Shown: positions 34,270 through 47,545 of the stretch, in pieces | Layout of the letters: each line of letters starts with the position of its first letter | Position numbering within the stretch: the stretch's first letter is position 1 | Origin: Melanocharis versteri | Lineage: Eukaryota; Chordata; Aves; Passeriformes; Melanocharitidae | Reading direction: 5' to 3' | Assembly: GCA_013397845.1 (NCBI GenBank) | Contig: VZTG01006291.1 | Span: 278,101 to 342,100, forward strand | Length of the DNA: 64,000 bases | Translations under genes and position numbers: made by a program | Notes under the pieces: model-generated | The model's database searches: none | What the model was told of the DNA's origin: nothing | Seen by the model: the letters and a program-made list of their open reading frames with translations, nothing else

Positions 34270-34350
34270 AGAATCATAAATTTTCCCAAATTGGAAGGGA
34301 CCCATAAGGATCATAGGATCCAACTCCTGTCACTACAACTACGGCACTGC
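34270..34350 (-). mobile_element. CR1 LINE tail, degenerate
   Basis: AGAATCATAAATTTTCCCAA, then TTGGAAGGGACCCATAAGGA and TCATAGGATCCAACTCCTGT: an antisense CR1-type tail with several substitutions. Confidence 0.75.
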
Positions 34351-37300
34351 TACCTATTTTAACTTACTGCTGGTTGTACTGCAGTGGTGGCAGCTGGCAT
34401 GCTGACCCCTAGGAGAAAAAACCAAGCTTATTTAGGTGAATTAAAGCTGTAGTAGCATGTCAAATTGTGATGCAGGAGCAGCTACATAGATGCTTTGTTT
34501 CTAGAAGGCTTTTATGACATCTTGCTCTGGATGGGCATTTAATGAACTTGAGAAGTGTGTGGGTGTGACAGAATCAGGGAGTCATCGGTGCAATACACAA
34601 CGTGATGAAAGACCAGGTCAAGTATAGTTAATCCAAAATGAGGAGTAAAATCTGTAAGGCACCAAGAACAGTCTGAAAGTGATTGGGAAACTTTTAGTGT
34701 ACAAACATCGCCAGACGACTGTAAAATGCAGCAAGTATTGGAAGCTCGTGTTCTGGTACATCTTCTGCCATCTGAGATGTGTTTGAAAAGTTTATGTCCT
34801 TGTTTAAAGAACAAAATGTCTGCTGAGGAAGGTGGGAACCTCCCTGGAATGGAAAAGAAGACTCTCTCCCTCCAAATTATTGTAACTCTGAAAATTATGG
34901 GTCTTTCAGGCAAAAATGAAGGAAAAGGAGTAACAGTTCTTTACTAGGATACATATATATGTGTATATATATAACACGCAACAGAACAAACAGCAACACA
35001 ATAACAGAAGTTTCCCACCTGCTGAGCACTATGTCTTTTCAGATAAGAAATTCACTGAGAGACCTACCTCAAAACAGTTTAAAATTCTGACTTAAATTTA
35101 GCTTTGACATGTAACAACGGGGCACTTAGCTCTGAACTGTGACACCTTGCAGGGAAAAAATGAGGTTGCATAAATTTATTCGCTTTCAGCTTTATCACTG
35201 CATATGAAAGAGAAAGAAATGGCTTAAGAACATTTTCTCAGTATTCTTCCAGTGCCCTTTTGTTGTGCAATTAAAGTAGCATGATCAAAGTTGCCCCCTC
35301 TGTTTCTGCAAGACCTGCCACCTCTGCCCTAAGGTGTGGAAGCTTATGGAATATGATTGACAGAGCAGTGCTGTAAATGCCTGTGTGAAAGAAATGCATA
35401 GGGTTTTCTTCACCCAGCCTGGTTTTGCTTGGCATTCTGAGCCAGGTGTTTATTTGCTGGATGAAGGAGTTCTTTTTAACACCTAGAAGTGCATTCGTGG
35501 CTATTGTGCTCTGACCATCTGGAATTGCTGACATTTGAGTCCCAGTAGGATGGACTTGGAACAACAGTGCCTGTAGTTTGTATGAACTCTTTGTAATTTC
35601 TTAGGATATTCGTATTTAGCAAATTATTCTGGGATATGTTGCATTGAGATGACGGGTTTAAATAAAATGGACTTTAGTGTACTTTTCACAGGGGGCCTAA
35701 AGCTTGCTTTATGCATCAGTGCCTTGCTGAATAGAAAAAACCACTAATGAATATCAGAATATAATTTTCTGAAAACAAGAAAATATATATATAAAGATTT
35801 TCAAATTTTTGTGCATATTGTACTAACTGTACTGGTAATACAAAACCTGCATATGCTTACATGCATTCCTGTGCAAAATTAACCTGTCCTTTCATAGTCT
35901 TCAGATGTGAAAACTTTTTAGCAAATAGGCAAAATAATGCATGTGAAGTAGAGACTTTTTTGCAGTCTTTAGTCAAAATCAGCAAAAAGTGGTTTACGTT
36001 GAAATTCAAGTTAGTTTCCTTTTTTTTCATGTTTGCAACCCAAGTGCAAGGTTATTAATCCTCAAGTGTATGGAACAGGATCTGTTCTCAAGGTAATGCT
36101 GTTTAAAATGCACGCAGCAATGGTTTAAGCTAAGCAAGGTTAGACTGTAGAAACAAACTCTGTCCTGTCATAAGCTCTTTATGGTTCATTAGTTCCAAGA
36201 TTTGGAATCAGAATGCCACCTGGGTGAGCCTGCACAGGATTATTTTCTGCAGTGCTATCTCTCCTGATGTAGTGCTGACTCTGTCATTCTCCTCTAAGGA
36301 CTGCAGACTGGCACGAGTGGGAAACACATAATTCTCATTACATGTGCAAAGCCAGGAGTGAGGAAAACAAGCTTGACTAAATGCTTGGATTTCAACCGAT
36401 GGTGCAACAAACTAATGCGGGTCCTGAGAATGAAAACTGTTGCTGTATACTCAAAAACACTGTGAGCTTTAAGAATCAATATTTATAAAAAGAAACTGAG
36501 TATTCATCAAGTTAACCCTCTTCAGTTTAAAAGCATCAGGATTAACATTCCCGTGAATAACAAACGTACTTGTTACTAATAACAATTAGTGATTTTATGC
36601 TGAAGGACACATGTGGCACTTTTATTTTGAGTTGATGCGTTCCTTGGCAGCAGCAGCCAATGAAAGTGGATAGAAATGTTCAGTACCACTAGCTGCTGCA
36701 AGGACTCTTGTAGGTCAGTTTTTCAGACTATGCTTTAAAGGAAAGAAAGTTTTATCAGCAGAATTCCAGTTGTCCTTGAGAGCTCGATACCAGCTTAGAG
36801 CCCCTCGCTCTCACCGCAGTGTGTAATTGTGCCACTGTGTTTGTGGGCTGGCAGGGCTCCTTTCTAGCACTGCCCTGCTCTTGCAAACAAGCTGTTCCCA
36901 TTTACACAGCCCAGCTTCTGCTGCTTAAAAGCATTTTCATCTATTCTTTTTTCCTTTCCAAAAGCTCACAGAGTGCACAGCTGTTTATTAGTGTGTGTGA
37001 CAGCTTAAATGGCTCTTGTCAACAGCTGCCCAGTTAGAAAAGTGGCAGTCCTCATTTGTGATGTTGAAACAAAATGATCTCTAAACAAGTCTTGTGTACT
37101 TCTTGAAATATGAAGTGATATCTCTGGAATGTATTTTGTGAGGTAGGAAACAATTCAAAGAATAATTTGTGCTCTATAACAAATCAGTACAGAATAAAAA
37201 ATGTTAAGCCTTTTAGAATTTATCTGTGGAAGACCAACTTATTCTTGTACTTACCAGCAAAGTTCTGGCCCCACATGAATCCTGTGGTTATACCAACACT

Positions 37301-39540
37301 CTTTGACAAAAGTAGTCTTGATATAAAGGGAGTAACATTAGAAAAAGTAATATGTATCAAATGTAAAATGAAGGAGAAGAGAAAAAAAGAGTTTAATTTC
37401 CAAGAGTTCCAGCAATATTTATTTCCTGGAATACTGTCTTTTCTCAAACACTCACAGTGTTTTTTAAATAGAGCAAGAAATTTGGCCTCCGCTGAAACTA
37501 ATCATGGGTGAAACACTGACTTCTGTGGGGTTTGACCCCTACAGTTCTCAGACACTGCTGTCTGTGCTCTGTGGGGAAAATATCTCAAAACTCTGAAAGT
37601 GAAAATTCATTTTTTTTTTTTCTAAATAGCTTTGTGAATAACTACTGAAATCCAGGATGGATTCGAGATTGCAAAGCATTCGCTAAAACAGTGTGTGGGG
37701 AGAAGTGAACGGAAAAAAATTGGTAACTTCAGTAAAAGTTGAAGCATCCTAAGATCCCTTGAACAAAGATTTATCCATCTACTTTAATGTAAACCTGTTT
37801 GCTATGTGCAGGTGAAATCAGCCTCAAAACTAGTCAAGTTTTCTCACACCATTCTCGCACTTGACAATACAACTTCAAGTTGCTTGTAACTAATTCCAGA
37901 GCAGGGAAGTACTTTGCTTACATGGAGAGAGAGCATGCATACTTAATAGACTACCTGTCTTTTTGAAGAAGATAGAGCAATTAAAATCATTATAATTTAT
38001 GCCCATAATTATGTGCATAATATGTGTATAATTTATGTGTAGACAGGGGGGACAAAATTCCTTTACTGGGGAAGTAAGGCTGAGAAAACTGAGAGGTGAG
38101 CTACTGAAGTGAGAGATGACTGCAAATTTCAATTTCAAGCTTTCCCTTTTCATATTCGTGGTTGCTATTTTATGAGCCTACTTCTGTGGAGAAGTTAGTC
38201 CTGACCCATACCTCTTTAGAGAAGAAGCCTGAAAATTAGAGTGGAAGTTTGATGACCTGTGCAGGGAAAGAATTTGAAATGTTTTGTCTAACAGTACATC
38301 CTCCCATATCCTATAGCTTCTTTGTACCACAAAGATTACGTGGTTTTCTTTTTTTCTGCTTTATTTTTCAAAACTTGGTGATGTAATTGCTGATTGCTTT
38401 AACAGTAGTTTAGTTTTAACAGTTTGCCAACTAAATACATAAATTCATGAGATCAAAAGACCTTACCATGGCTCTGTAAGGGTGTTGCTGTCCTGGAAGT
38501 TTCTAGACACAACTGGAACCACTACTGATATAAAGCTCTCATGCAAGTCCATAAATTGCCCTGTAAGCCTTTATTAAAATGGAGGAAAGGGTGACCTACT
38601 TGATGAATAAGGACTGGACTATGCTGAGCAGCCTGGAAACAGGTCAAGGAATGCTCTAGCTGTTGTCTTCTAAATATTAAAATACTGCCCTTCAGCACTT
38701 TTGATGCTTATCTGTAGCCCAGAACAACAGCAGTGTAACATAAGCATCCCATCCCATCCCATCCCATCCCTTATTTTCTTTCTTAGGTTTTTTATTTTTC
38801 TGAAACAGCTATCCCTCTTTCCAGGGTATTTCAAACAACACAAAAATTTAGTTTAGGTAAACTGACAATCCATACTTCATGAACAAAGTCTCTGAGTTAG
38901 GAGAATATTCAAGAGATAAGTATTTTTCAATTCCAATATTACTTGTCTTTAGGTCAGGACTGTGGGTTATGAAGATTATTATTTATTATGCTTCTTGGTT
39001 TTCAAGTAACTTTGTTTTAAAAGAGGGTAATTTAGGTGTTGTCTAAAGGGCACTGAGTATCCCAGAATAGCTGCCTTAAGTGTAATAAATACACGAACAG
39101 ACAACCAGACCATGAATGTATTTTACCCTTTATCTATGGGAATAGAAAACAGTAACTGTGTGGCATGTTAAGACCTAAATTAGTCTTTTGTGCCAGTGGA
39201 ATTTTTTTCTTTAATGAAACATCAATTCACTTGGCATTTTTATGAGCAGCCACTGTTTTTCTTTCTTTCTAGTGAAGCAAAATCTTACAGTGCTGCACTT
39301 TGCCACTTTTTTACTTACTATTTTTGGAGTGTCCTAATGGCTTTGAAAACTAATTTACTTCCCAGTCCATTTCTCTTGCCACCTTGGGTAAAAATGGCTT
39401 GATTGCATACAAAAATAAAATACATCATAAAAAGAAAAAATAAAGGGAAAAATTATATTAAAGAACATGCAGGTTAGAGAGTGATACAGCTGAGGGAGCA
39501 GAGGCTGTTGTCAGAACTACAGGAACGGCTGTAATGAGTT
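34351..39540. other. Intergenic, no supported gene
   Basis: AT-rich sequence with a TA-rich microsatellite at 34951-34974 and the pentanucleotide array at 38746. No exon-like conserved reading frame was recognised on either strand. Confidence 0.6.
38746..38770 (+). repeat. (ATCCC)5 microsatellite
   Basis: Five perfect ATCCC units, seen directly. Confidence 0.97.
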
Positions 39541-39600
39541 GTATATATTATAATATTATAGTATAAATATAGAGTCTATATATAAGTATAAATATACAGT
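39541..39600 (+). repeat. TA-rich low-complexity tract
   Basis: Sixty bases dominated by TATA, ATAAAT and ATATTA words, immediately left of the first copy of a dispersed 65-base repeat. Confidence 0.85.
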
Positions 39601-39665
39601 CTAAAGTATGATAGGAAAGCAGAGTGGATGAAACTGGAGGATTTCATCTGTGCCACTCGAGGCAG
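39601..39665 (+). repeat. Dispersed 65-base repeat, copy 1
   Basis: It runs from CTAAAGTATGATAGGAAAGC to TCTGTGCCACTCGAGGCAG. It is same-strand and gap-free against 43402-43466 with six mismatches in 65. The family is not recognised. Confidence 0.9.
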
Positions 39666-42600
39666 ATGTGTAGCATTGGATGAAATTATGGTAATTTTAA
39701 ATAAATACCCCTTTGTGGTACTTCTTGAAAATGTGAAGAACTTGCCAGGAGAGCTGTAAGGGAGAACTGTGGAGACTCGAAATATCTTCTAAAGGCAGCT
39801 GGTTACAGCCTCTCTGGAGGGGCCCAGTGAACAAATGGATTTATTCCCGAAGGAGGGAACAAGTCCCTTAGTTTTGCTTTAGGACTTCGGGTTAGGATCT
39901 GATTCTGTAAAATTCAGAGCAACTTTAGAAGTGCTGATAAAACTCACCGCCTGCATGAAGTCTGTGTCTGTATCACCTTTTGAGAGTTTTCAAAGAGTTC
40001 TGCAACTTATGTTATGAATCCTAAACCCATCACCCTCCAACCTCCTTTTGTTTGAGAAAGAATTAAAGATTTAGCTGGGTTCTTATGAATGTTGCTGGTT
40101 ATTGCACTGCACTCTGATTACTGATTAGCTGCTGTGTATGCCAAAGATAGGATATTTGAACTTCAGAAACGTAGTAATACTGACCTTCAGGATGCTCTTG
40201 GGAAGACCAAAATTTTGCTGTGATAGATGCCAGGAATTATGAGGTACTAAACAGAGAGGAGTAAAAAGTTATACTGGTGTGACTATTGCTTATAGGGTAA
40301 AATTCTCATTTTGTTGCAATATGAGCCACAAAACTGAGGTGCTCAGCGTATCCATTTTAACTTTCCCTTGGATCATTAGTAAAGAACAGAGAATATGGTA
40401 CATATAAATAGCAAGTTCAGTCTGTGTTGTGTCAGGGAACACCAAGGGTTAACAGAGAGCTGTATAGATGTTTTTCACAACTGAGATGCAACTCAGGCTG
40501 CATAGTTTCTGTCCAGTTTATCTGGAGGAAAACAAATTCCACCTACTGCAAACTTGGAATTCATGTGGAGTGATGGTAGATGCAATCCCATAGCTATTCT
40601 TTCTAAAGCTTATTTTCCCATGTCATGCATGTGAATGCAAATCCAGATGCTTGCTCTTCAGAAACATGGGTGCAGAAAACCAATTGTAATTAAAATTCAT
40701 TAAAGTTTTAAATAGATGAGTATTATAAGGCATTCTCATTAAAGCTTGACAGCAGATGATTTCATTATTTTCCTTGGGTTAGGAGTAGCTAGTTTATAAC
40801 AAGGCCAGGAAAAACAATCAGCTTTAAAATTGAGGTTATCTAGTCTTTTATTCGCTGTTCCACCTACTGTTTGATGAAGATTAATCAATTCACCCTGTGT
40901 TCTGTTCTGCAAATACGGAGGCTGTGAAAGCCTCTTAATCTAAGTCTAAAATACTCTTGCTATTCCTGCAAAGGAATCTGCCATGACTTGTCATCAAGTA
41001 GATGCACTGGGCTCATTCTTTTTCACTCTAACATCTGAAGCTTTTAGCGGGATTGGCCAGATTGTCTGCGGTGTGAATTTGCTTAGTGAGCATTCTTTGC
41101 AGTGCCAAGTGAACTCCTTTCCATGCATACTCTCCCAGCAGTCTGTACGGGAACTGGGAGCGTATCAGGCATGTGTAGGGATAGGAGTTTGTGGAAGAGA
41201 TTAAAGCGTTGGTGCTGGGCATCTATCCCTCACAATTTTTCATTGTAATAATCTGTGGCAAAACCCAGTGTTTGGTTTTGAAACTTGAAATATTTTAGCA
41301 TAAATTCACATTGAAGATGGTGGAACTTTCCTCAGTTTTAAGCTTTAGGTTGTCAGAGTTTCTTCTTCACAGTATAACTTAATCTTTAATTTCCTAAGAA
41401 CCATAAAGCCCAAATCCAACAGTTATAGTCTACTTTTTTCTCTAGGTTAATTAGATAAATAAGAACTTGTGCGTTACTTGTTTTTTGGACAGCCTGAAGG
41501 CCTTGCAGTCTTTCTATTTTAATAGGTAGCTAGGTCAGGGATGTACACCTATTTCATCTATGACTCTTCTCTGTGACACGCTGTAGTGTGTTTCATACTT
41601 GCTGTCCTATGGAAATGCTCTTCACCACTGGATCTGTAGGTTGCTGCTGAACATTGAACTAAAAGAAAGTGGATAAAACCTCTGTGCTAAGATCTTTGTT
41701 TTCCAAAGAGCATTCAAAGAGTATGGCACTGCCCACATCTGTGGTACCACTGGAAAACTAACCAATCTGTAGCCTCAGGCCTCTGTCAAACAGGAAAATA
41801 GAGTCCCGAAGCAGTACAGCGACCTGGCAAGAGGAAATTTTCCAATAGCAATGATGGAGTCTTAAAAAAAGAAAAAAAGATTAAAAGACAAGCTTTGAAA
41901 ACCTTTTTGCTTGCACAAAAAGTACTGGGAGGTGGGCAGGATGATGCAGGCTAAAAGGCATTTTGCTGTTTAGCTTCATTGTGGTTAGAAATAGACTTCT
42001 GTGAAGGGAAGACTTGCCACCAGGGTTTTGTGTTTGTTAGCCTTTTGAGGGAGAGATGTGAGCTAGAGAAGGACCTCAGGAGAGGGCGGGTGATGATGAA
42101 ACAGGATTCCCCTGTCCCTTTTGGTATTTATTGGAGGTTTCGGATCTGCCACTCCAACTGAAGAGCTCACATTTCACTCTTTCCAAAGAGACTGTAATTG
42201 TTAGTAGCCCATTGAGCTAATTGTTTTCTTGTTTGTGTGTTTGGAAACAGCAAAATTAAGAGAGACATGAACAGAGGCAGGCTGCCTTCTTAACAGAGTC
42301 CCAGAAATAAGAGTAATTTTCTGTGTGTTGAACAAGCCTGCAGCCAAAGTCTCTTTTGTCTGAAAGTGACATATTAGTCTCTGTGTTCCTTAGAAAAGAG
42401 GAAAATTACTGGCCAGTGGGGCCATTTATTTTTCTTTCTGTGTGTTTAAGGAAAAATAAACAGTCTGTTGCCTGGATCAAAAGGAGTAACTCACTCTACT
42501 ACCTTCCTGATTCAGAGAACAAATCCCCATGGTGGCATTTTACGGATGCTGCTCTGAATTTTGTTGCCCTTCCAGTTAAAATAAAATATAAAGTTTTGTA

Positions 42601-43401
42601 ACTGCAAAGGAATTGGGTGTATAGTACTCCATGATATAATGGATTCGTGGTTGAATATCTCTCTTAGCTGTTTCTCTATTGCACTCGGCGACTCAGCTGT
42701 GTATCAAAGAGCAGAAATTCATACATAGGTCATTCTTTGACCAAATTTCCTCCCTGCAAGTACAACAAGTAGATATGATTCATGTTGGGTAATAGAGCAA
42801 TGACTAAGAAGGTATTAAACTTTAAATTTTTAGTTATCAAAATGCATGAGAGGTACAGAAGGGATGGGGTGCAGGGGAAAGATGTAAAGGGGTGAATTAA
42901 CCTGTCTTGGACAATGTAGTGGTAAAGCTGGACTAATCCTCGAGATCCAATGGAAAGATTTAGGGCTCATGCTCACACAGTGAGCAGCTGTAGCAGTTTG
43001 AGATGTTGCTACCCTTTGGCAGAGTGTGGGAGGAAAGTGAATTCTGAGATGAATAAATACATGATTCTGTCTCCTAGTCCAGAGTACTTCTGTTCTGTTT
43101 TGAGATGTATTTGTTGGGGATGACCTTGCAGAACTATTCCCTCAGGCTGGAGTTTGGGACCCTCTTCTCTATGGCAATAACAGTAATGAATTGGTTATGG
43201 AGTTCCTAAGCTTCTTGCTCTTAGAGGTGAAAGGAACAAACTTCTGGATATTGTAGGCTTGAAAAAGTTACAGTGTACTGCAGCTTCTTAGAGGAGTTAA
43301 TTTTCTGCTCTGGTACAAGAGGATCAAAATAACTTTTTGAAAGACAATTTTATGCATGTTAAAGAGAATAGTATAATGTTATAGTGTCGATATAACATAC
43401 T
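39666..43401. other. Intergenic, no supported gene
   Basis: AT-rich sequence between the two copies of the 65-base repeat. Open frames of up to 81 codons carry no recognisable domain. No CR1 was seen. Confidence 0.6.
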
Positions 43402-43466
43402 CTAAAGTATAATAGGAAAGCAGAGGAGGTGAAACTGGAGAATTTCATCTGTGCCACTCAAGGCAG
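43402..43466 (+). repeat. Dispersed 65-base repeat, copy 2
   Basis: It runs from CTAAAGTATAATAGGAAAGC to TCTGTGCCACTCAAGGCAG; partner of 39601-39665. It is also preceded by a TA-rich stretch (GTATAATGTTATAG), so the repeat unit may extend left. Confidence 0.9.
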
Positions 43467-43720
43467 CTCAATCTGCCAAGAGTGTGGTAATGCACACGTG
43501 CCCTGATGATGAAACAGCATGCAAACCTGTGGTCACTCAGAGGGACCCAGCACTTGGTACATCTCCTTTTGAAACAGCTTTGAGATTTCTGTCATTATTT
43601 CAATGGCCTTTGCATGCCTTTGAGTATAATTTTTTTTCTTCGGAAGAATTCACTTTATTAGCAGTATTTTTTCTGCTGCTGAGAATAGCAGTTCTGTGTT
43701 TCAAACCATATCTGTTTAAT

Positions 43721-43752
43721 ATATGTACGATACATACATGTATCATACATAT
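43721..43752. repeat. 32-base near-perfect palindrome, TA-rich
   Basis: The left arm ATATGTACGATACATA is mirrored by CATGTATCATACATAT with only a few mismatched positions. Seen directly. Confidence 0.8.
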
Positions 43753-46317
43753 TTGTATATATTATGTAGATATTAAACTCCAATAGAGAAATACAGCTAA
43801 ATGTAGCCCTCTCTTAAATAGATGAAGAATGAAGTCTGTATTTAAATGAGTCTGCTTTGCATGTATTGCGGCCTCTGGGAGCTGGCTTCCCTCCTCCCAG
43901 TCTGTGCTGATCACACTCCAAACACCTTACTGAGTAGTCTGAGATTTTATATGCATATATATGAACATGAAAAGTCTAGAAATCCATACAGAAATTGCTT
44001 CCAAACTCTTGGCAAGCAGCCAGAGCAAATGTGAGAGAAAATGAGGATCTTTTTTTTCCAGTGAGCCGGGCAGTGTTTGATACCTGGGTCTCTCCTGGGC
44101 ACTTAGGGATGCACTTACATGCAGTGGAGCTGTAATTCTGTGTATTTCCCCATCATCCTTAACTCTAAATTTGTCTCCCAGCAGCAGTGCTGCATGCTGA
44201 GAGTCAAGGGGGCTTTTTACACATATGTCCATGATGATGCCTCTTCTAATGAAATATAATGCTTACAATACTTAATAGTTTTGTTTTAGAGCATGATGTC
44301 AAGGGCAGGAATAGTGAGCCCAGTCCTCCAGTCTCCCAGCTCTGTAGTTAATAAGCCCAAACCGATGCTTTGTTAGCTCAGAGCAGCCAAAACCACTTGG
44401 TATTTTATTCTTTCTGGCTGTGATTTCAATGTGCATCATGTTCGTGTTTGATCTGTACCTGTGTGTTCTGATACACACATAAAGGATGGCAGGATAGAAG
44501 GTGCTTGAGATGGTAATCACTCGTATTTCTATCCAGTTTATTTTGTAGAGGTCCTGCACTAAGTGACTCCTGACTCATTGCTGTACAATTTTGGTTGGAT
44601 GATTAAGTCCCTTCTGAGTGCCTTCAGTCTTGTAAACCCTGGAAGTTGTTTTGTGCTTGCAACAGCAGTAGGGGCTCAGCCTCTGGAGACCTCTCCATAT
44701 ATGCTGCCAATGTCAGGACTAAATTATGGAGAAGCCAATTAGGATCCATACCCAACCAATTCTCCACTGAGATAAAGCAGTCGGCAGAGAGGCCTTGTTT
44801 CTGCTTACAGAGGTGTTTCTTAATAAGCTCCAGCAGGTCTAGGAACAATTTAATCACTGGAGAGTTTCTCAAGGAGGCACTTGAAAGACTGTGGAGACTT
44901 GAATTTTCAGGATGATTTTCATGCCTGCCTTGCCTGCATGAGGCAGGGTAAGCTAAGATTTCAGTTTTCTCCTGGATGCTTCTTGTTTTAACTCTCTTTC
45001 TCTGCCTGTGAACTAGGTGCAACTGAAGGAGGAGGGGACGAGAGGGCGAAGACATTTAGCAGAAATCAGTCAACTACAATAAAAACACAGAAATGCCCTA
45101 AAGCTGGTTTTACTGCTGAGACTGGAGGGAGGAAAGGATGTTAAAGTGTCAGTAGAGCATCAGAACTATTGCAGAGTCCAGTTGTCCCTGGGTTTTGAAT
45201 TCCCAAACAGATTTTTGCAATAGTGTGATATTTCATGTTTGACTTCAGCCATTTTAACCTCTAACAAGGAGGAAGAATCCAGGGCAACAGTGTCAGCAGA
45301 ACTGCGGGTGAATGCAGAGCTGTAGGAGATTATTTTCAGTGACATCTGCTACAATAGCCTGGAATTGCCAGGCAGGATGCTTTTCTCCCTGTTCAGAGCC
45401 CTTCTCACCAAGAGCAAATGAAATGTAGTTTTCAGGTCTATTGTCACTGAAAAATGGAGTGAGATGCCCCTTCACGCTGTTCAATCATTTGTTTGGCCAG
45501 CACTGTGCAGAGCTTGTGAGTTTTATACCTGTGGCTTTGACCCAAGAGTGACTTCCCCATAGCCCAGAAGGGGAACACCAGGGTGCTAGAGCAGAATTGA
45601 CTTTATCTGAGTCCCTGGCCACTGGCTTAGGGACAAGACAGACAAATACAAGGAAGAAATGTTGCATGAAATTCCAGGCATGCCAACCCCTGCTGCTTCA
45701 TCTGTAGCATCAATTGCTGTGATGCCTAAATTATTTTACAGGGAAATTCAGTCTTTATGCTGTGGTCTTCAGGAGTTCTTAAGCAGATTTTTCTGCTCCT
45801 CATCCTCAGTAATTGTGTTAATTCTTAACCTGCTCCTCAGAGGTCCAAATTTAATTGCAAAACCTGTGAATATCGAAATTACTCTTTTCATGTCTTTGCA
45901 GACTTGCTGACAAAATATTCAGAGATAGAAAAGACACAAAATAAACAAGCAGGTAACAGGCAGGTTTTTATGGAATTCAAGTTCAATTGTTACTTCTGTC
46001 AGCTGAAAGGCTGAAAGGAACTGCTCACCCAAATGGAAGAGCCATACAAATTTAAAAGTATACTACTCCTCTTCCCCTTCTTCTGCTGTCCTTGTAAAAA
46101 TAAGATTTTTGGGCATTTTGGATAGATTGATGTAGTGTGTCACTGCGTCAAGACTTGGAGTTTCAAGGCACGTATGGTTTTGTGGTTAAAACCAGCATCA
46201 AAATATGGGCTAGAAATCAGATGAATTTTTTTCTGCTAATACAAAAAAACCTTCATGACAGTAGTGGTTCTACTCCTGCAGGCAGGTTGTATATCCATAT
46301 GCCCCATTTAGGATTTA

Positions 46318-46351
46318 CATTGATCATCCTGTCACATTGATCATCCTGTGG
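46318..46351 (+). repeat. 17-base tandem duplication
   Basis: ACATTGATCATCCTGTC at 46318-46334 is followed directly by ACATTGATCATCCTGTG. Confidence 0.95.
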
Positions 46352-46366
46352 AGGGTTTGAGGATTG

Positions 46367-46394
46367 TTTTTTTTATTTTTATTTTTATTTTTTA
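46367..46394 (+). repeat. T-rich (ATTTTT)n tract
   Basis: Homopolymeric T broken by single A bases at regular intervals. Confidence 0.9.
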
Positions 46395-47125
46395 GGAATT
46401 TTTTTGTGATACAATTGTACTAAAAATGTGTATAAATTCTCCTAAACCTGCTGTTGAACTTGTAAAATTAATTTCCTAAACATCTGGATTTGAAGAATTT
46501 TAGATTTTAAAACCCTTTTTGACACAGTTGCTCCACCTGGGCTCAGGGATGGAACAAGCAGCCTGTGCCTGTGGGCAGTGTTGGCTTTTCCAGAACTTGC
46601 TGTATAAAGTGCCCAGAAGATGGTGCCATGGTGTTGGTTTTGGCTAGAGAAATGCTGACATCTTGAGGTTTCCTTTGGGTTTAAATTAAATCAAGTAATT
46701 TTATATGCTCTCATCAGAAGCTAACATTTTAAGAAATGGAATTTTAAAAATAATTGTAGAGTTAATGTGTATTTTTGCTGAAGAAAGCAGCTGGATTTGA
46801 CAGACATGCTGAAATACCTCCACTGTCCTTATAAACACTTCTGAAAACAGAACCAGTTTTTTAGGGAAGCCATGACTTTGCTTAATCCCTGTTCATGGAG
46901 AGGTGCAGTCATTGTAACTCATGGCTCTCACAGCATCTGGCACAGCTGGGTTCAGCACCTTTGCCTCCTGTAAGAAACAGGAGTTGCTTAATGCTGTGTC
47001 TATTGGAAGCAAGTCAGTTCATAGTATAATATGTCTGCAGTTTAAAACCAGATACTTTCTACCCCATACAGTCATTTCTCGGTGTTAATAATCAGTGCCA
47101 GACAAGACATCTCTGTATTTCCACC

Positions 47126-47152
47126 TAATAATGATTAATTACGATTAATTAG
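47126..47152. promoter_or_regulatory. Homeodomain-type TAATTA cluster
   Basis: Two GATTAATTA words exactly 10 bases apart (47133 and 47143), preceded by TAATAATG. They match homeobox core sites spaced by about one helical turn. Function is inferred only. Confidence 0.3.
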
Positions 47153-47389
47153 AAGCTGCTTTTTGGAAAGATAGGTAAACAGTCTGTCTATTTTTTCTTG
47201 GTGCTGCCTGTCTCATACAAAATCAAAAGGTTCATTTGGTGCTGGAAATTTCGGGCTGAAATGCTGCAGGCTGAGATACCACTTCTGGGTACGAGAACAG
47301 TTGATTATATCCCCTTTATAACTCTTAGGTAAAATCCCCAACCAAACAAATAATCCCTACAAATGTGTGTGTATATATACGTATGTGTT

Positions 47390-47545
47390 GGAGTCACAAT
47401 TAGAAGAAATCACAGTTACAAAAAACCTTACTAATAGAGCAGTGAAAAGGTGATACAAATTAGTTTTCCTTCCTTGATCCTCTTAAAATGTGCCTGCCAA
47501 TTTGTCAAAGCTTCTGGGAGGCTGCGATGTTGAAAAATGCATGCT
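47390..47545 (-). repeat. Dispersed repeat or decayed coding copy 1
   Basis: About 155 bases resemble 52894-53037 in order and orientation. Shared blocks include AATTAGTTT, AGGCTGC(G/A)ATGTT and AAAATGCAT. Read on the minus strand it gives HFKRIKEGKLI, parallel to HLKRIREEKLI in the other copy, but it carries stops and a frameshift. The family is not recognised. Confidence 0.6.

Larger units (their letters stand above)
43767..47389. other. Intergenic, no supported gene
   Basis: It holds a 143-codon minus-strand frame at 44624-45055 with no recognised domain, a 17-base tandem duplication at 46318, a T-rich tract at 46367-46394 and a TAATTA cluster at 47126-47152. Confidence 0.6.
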
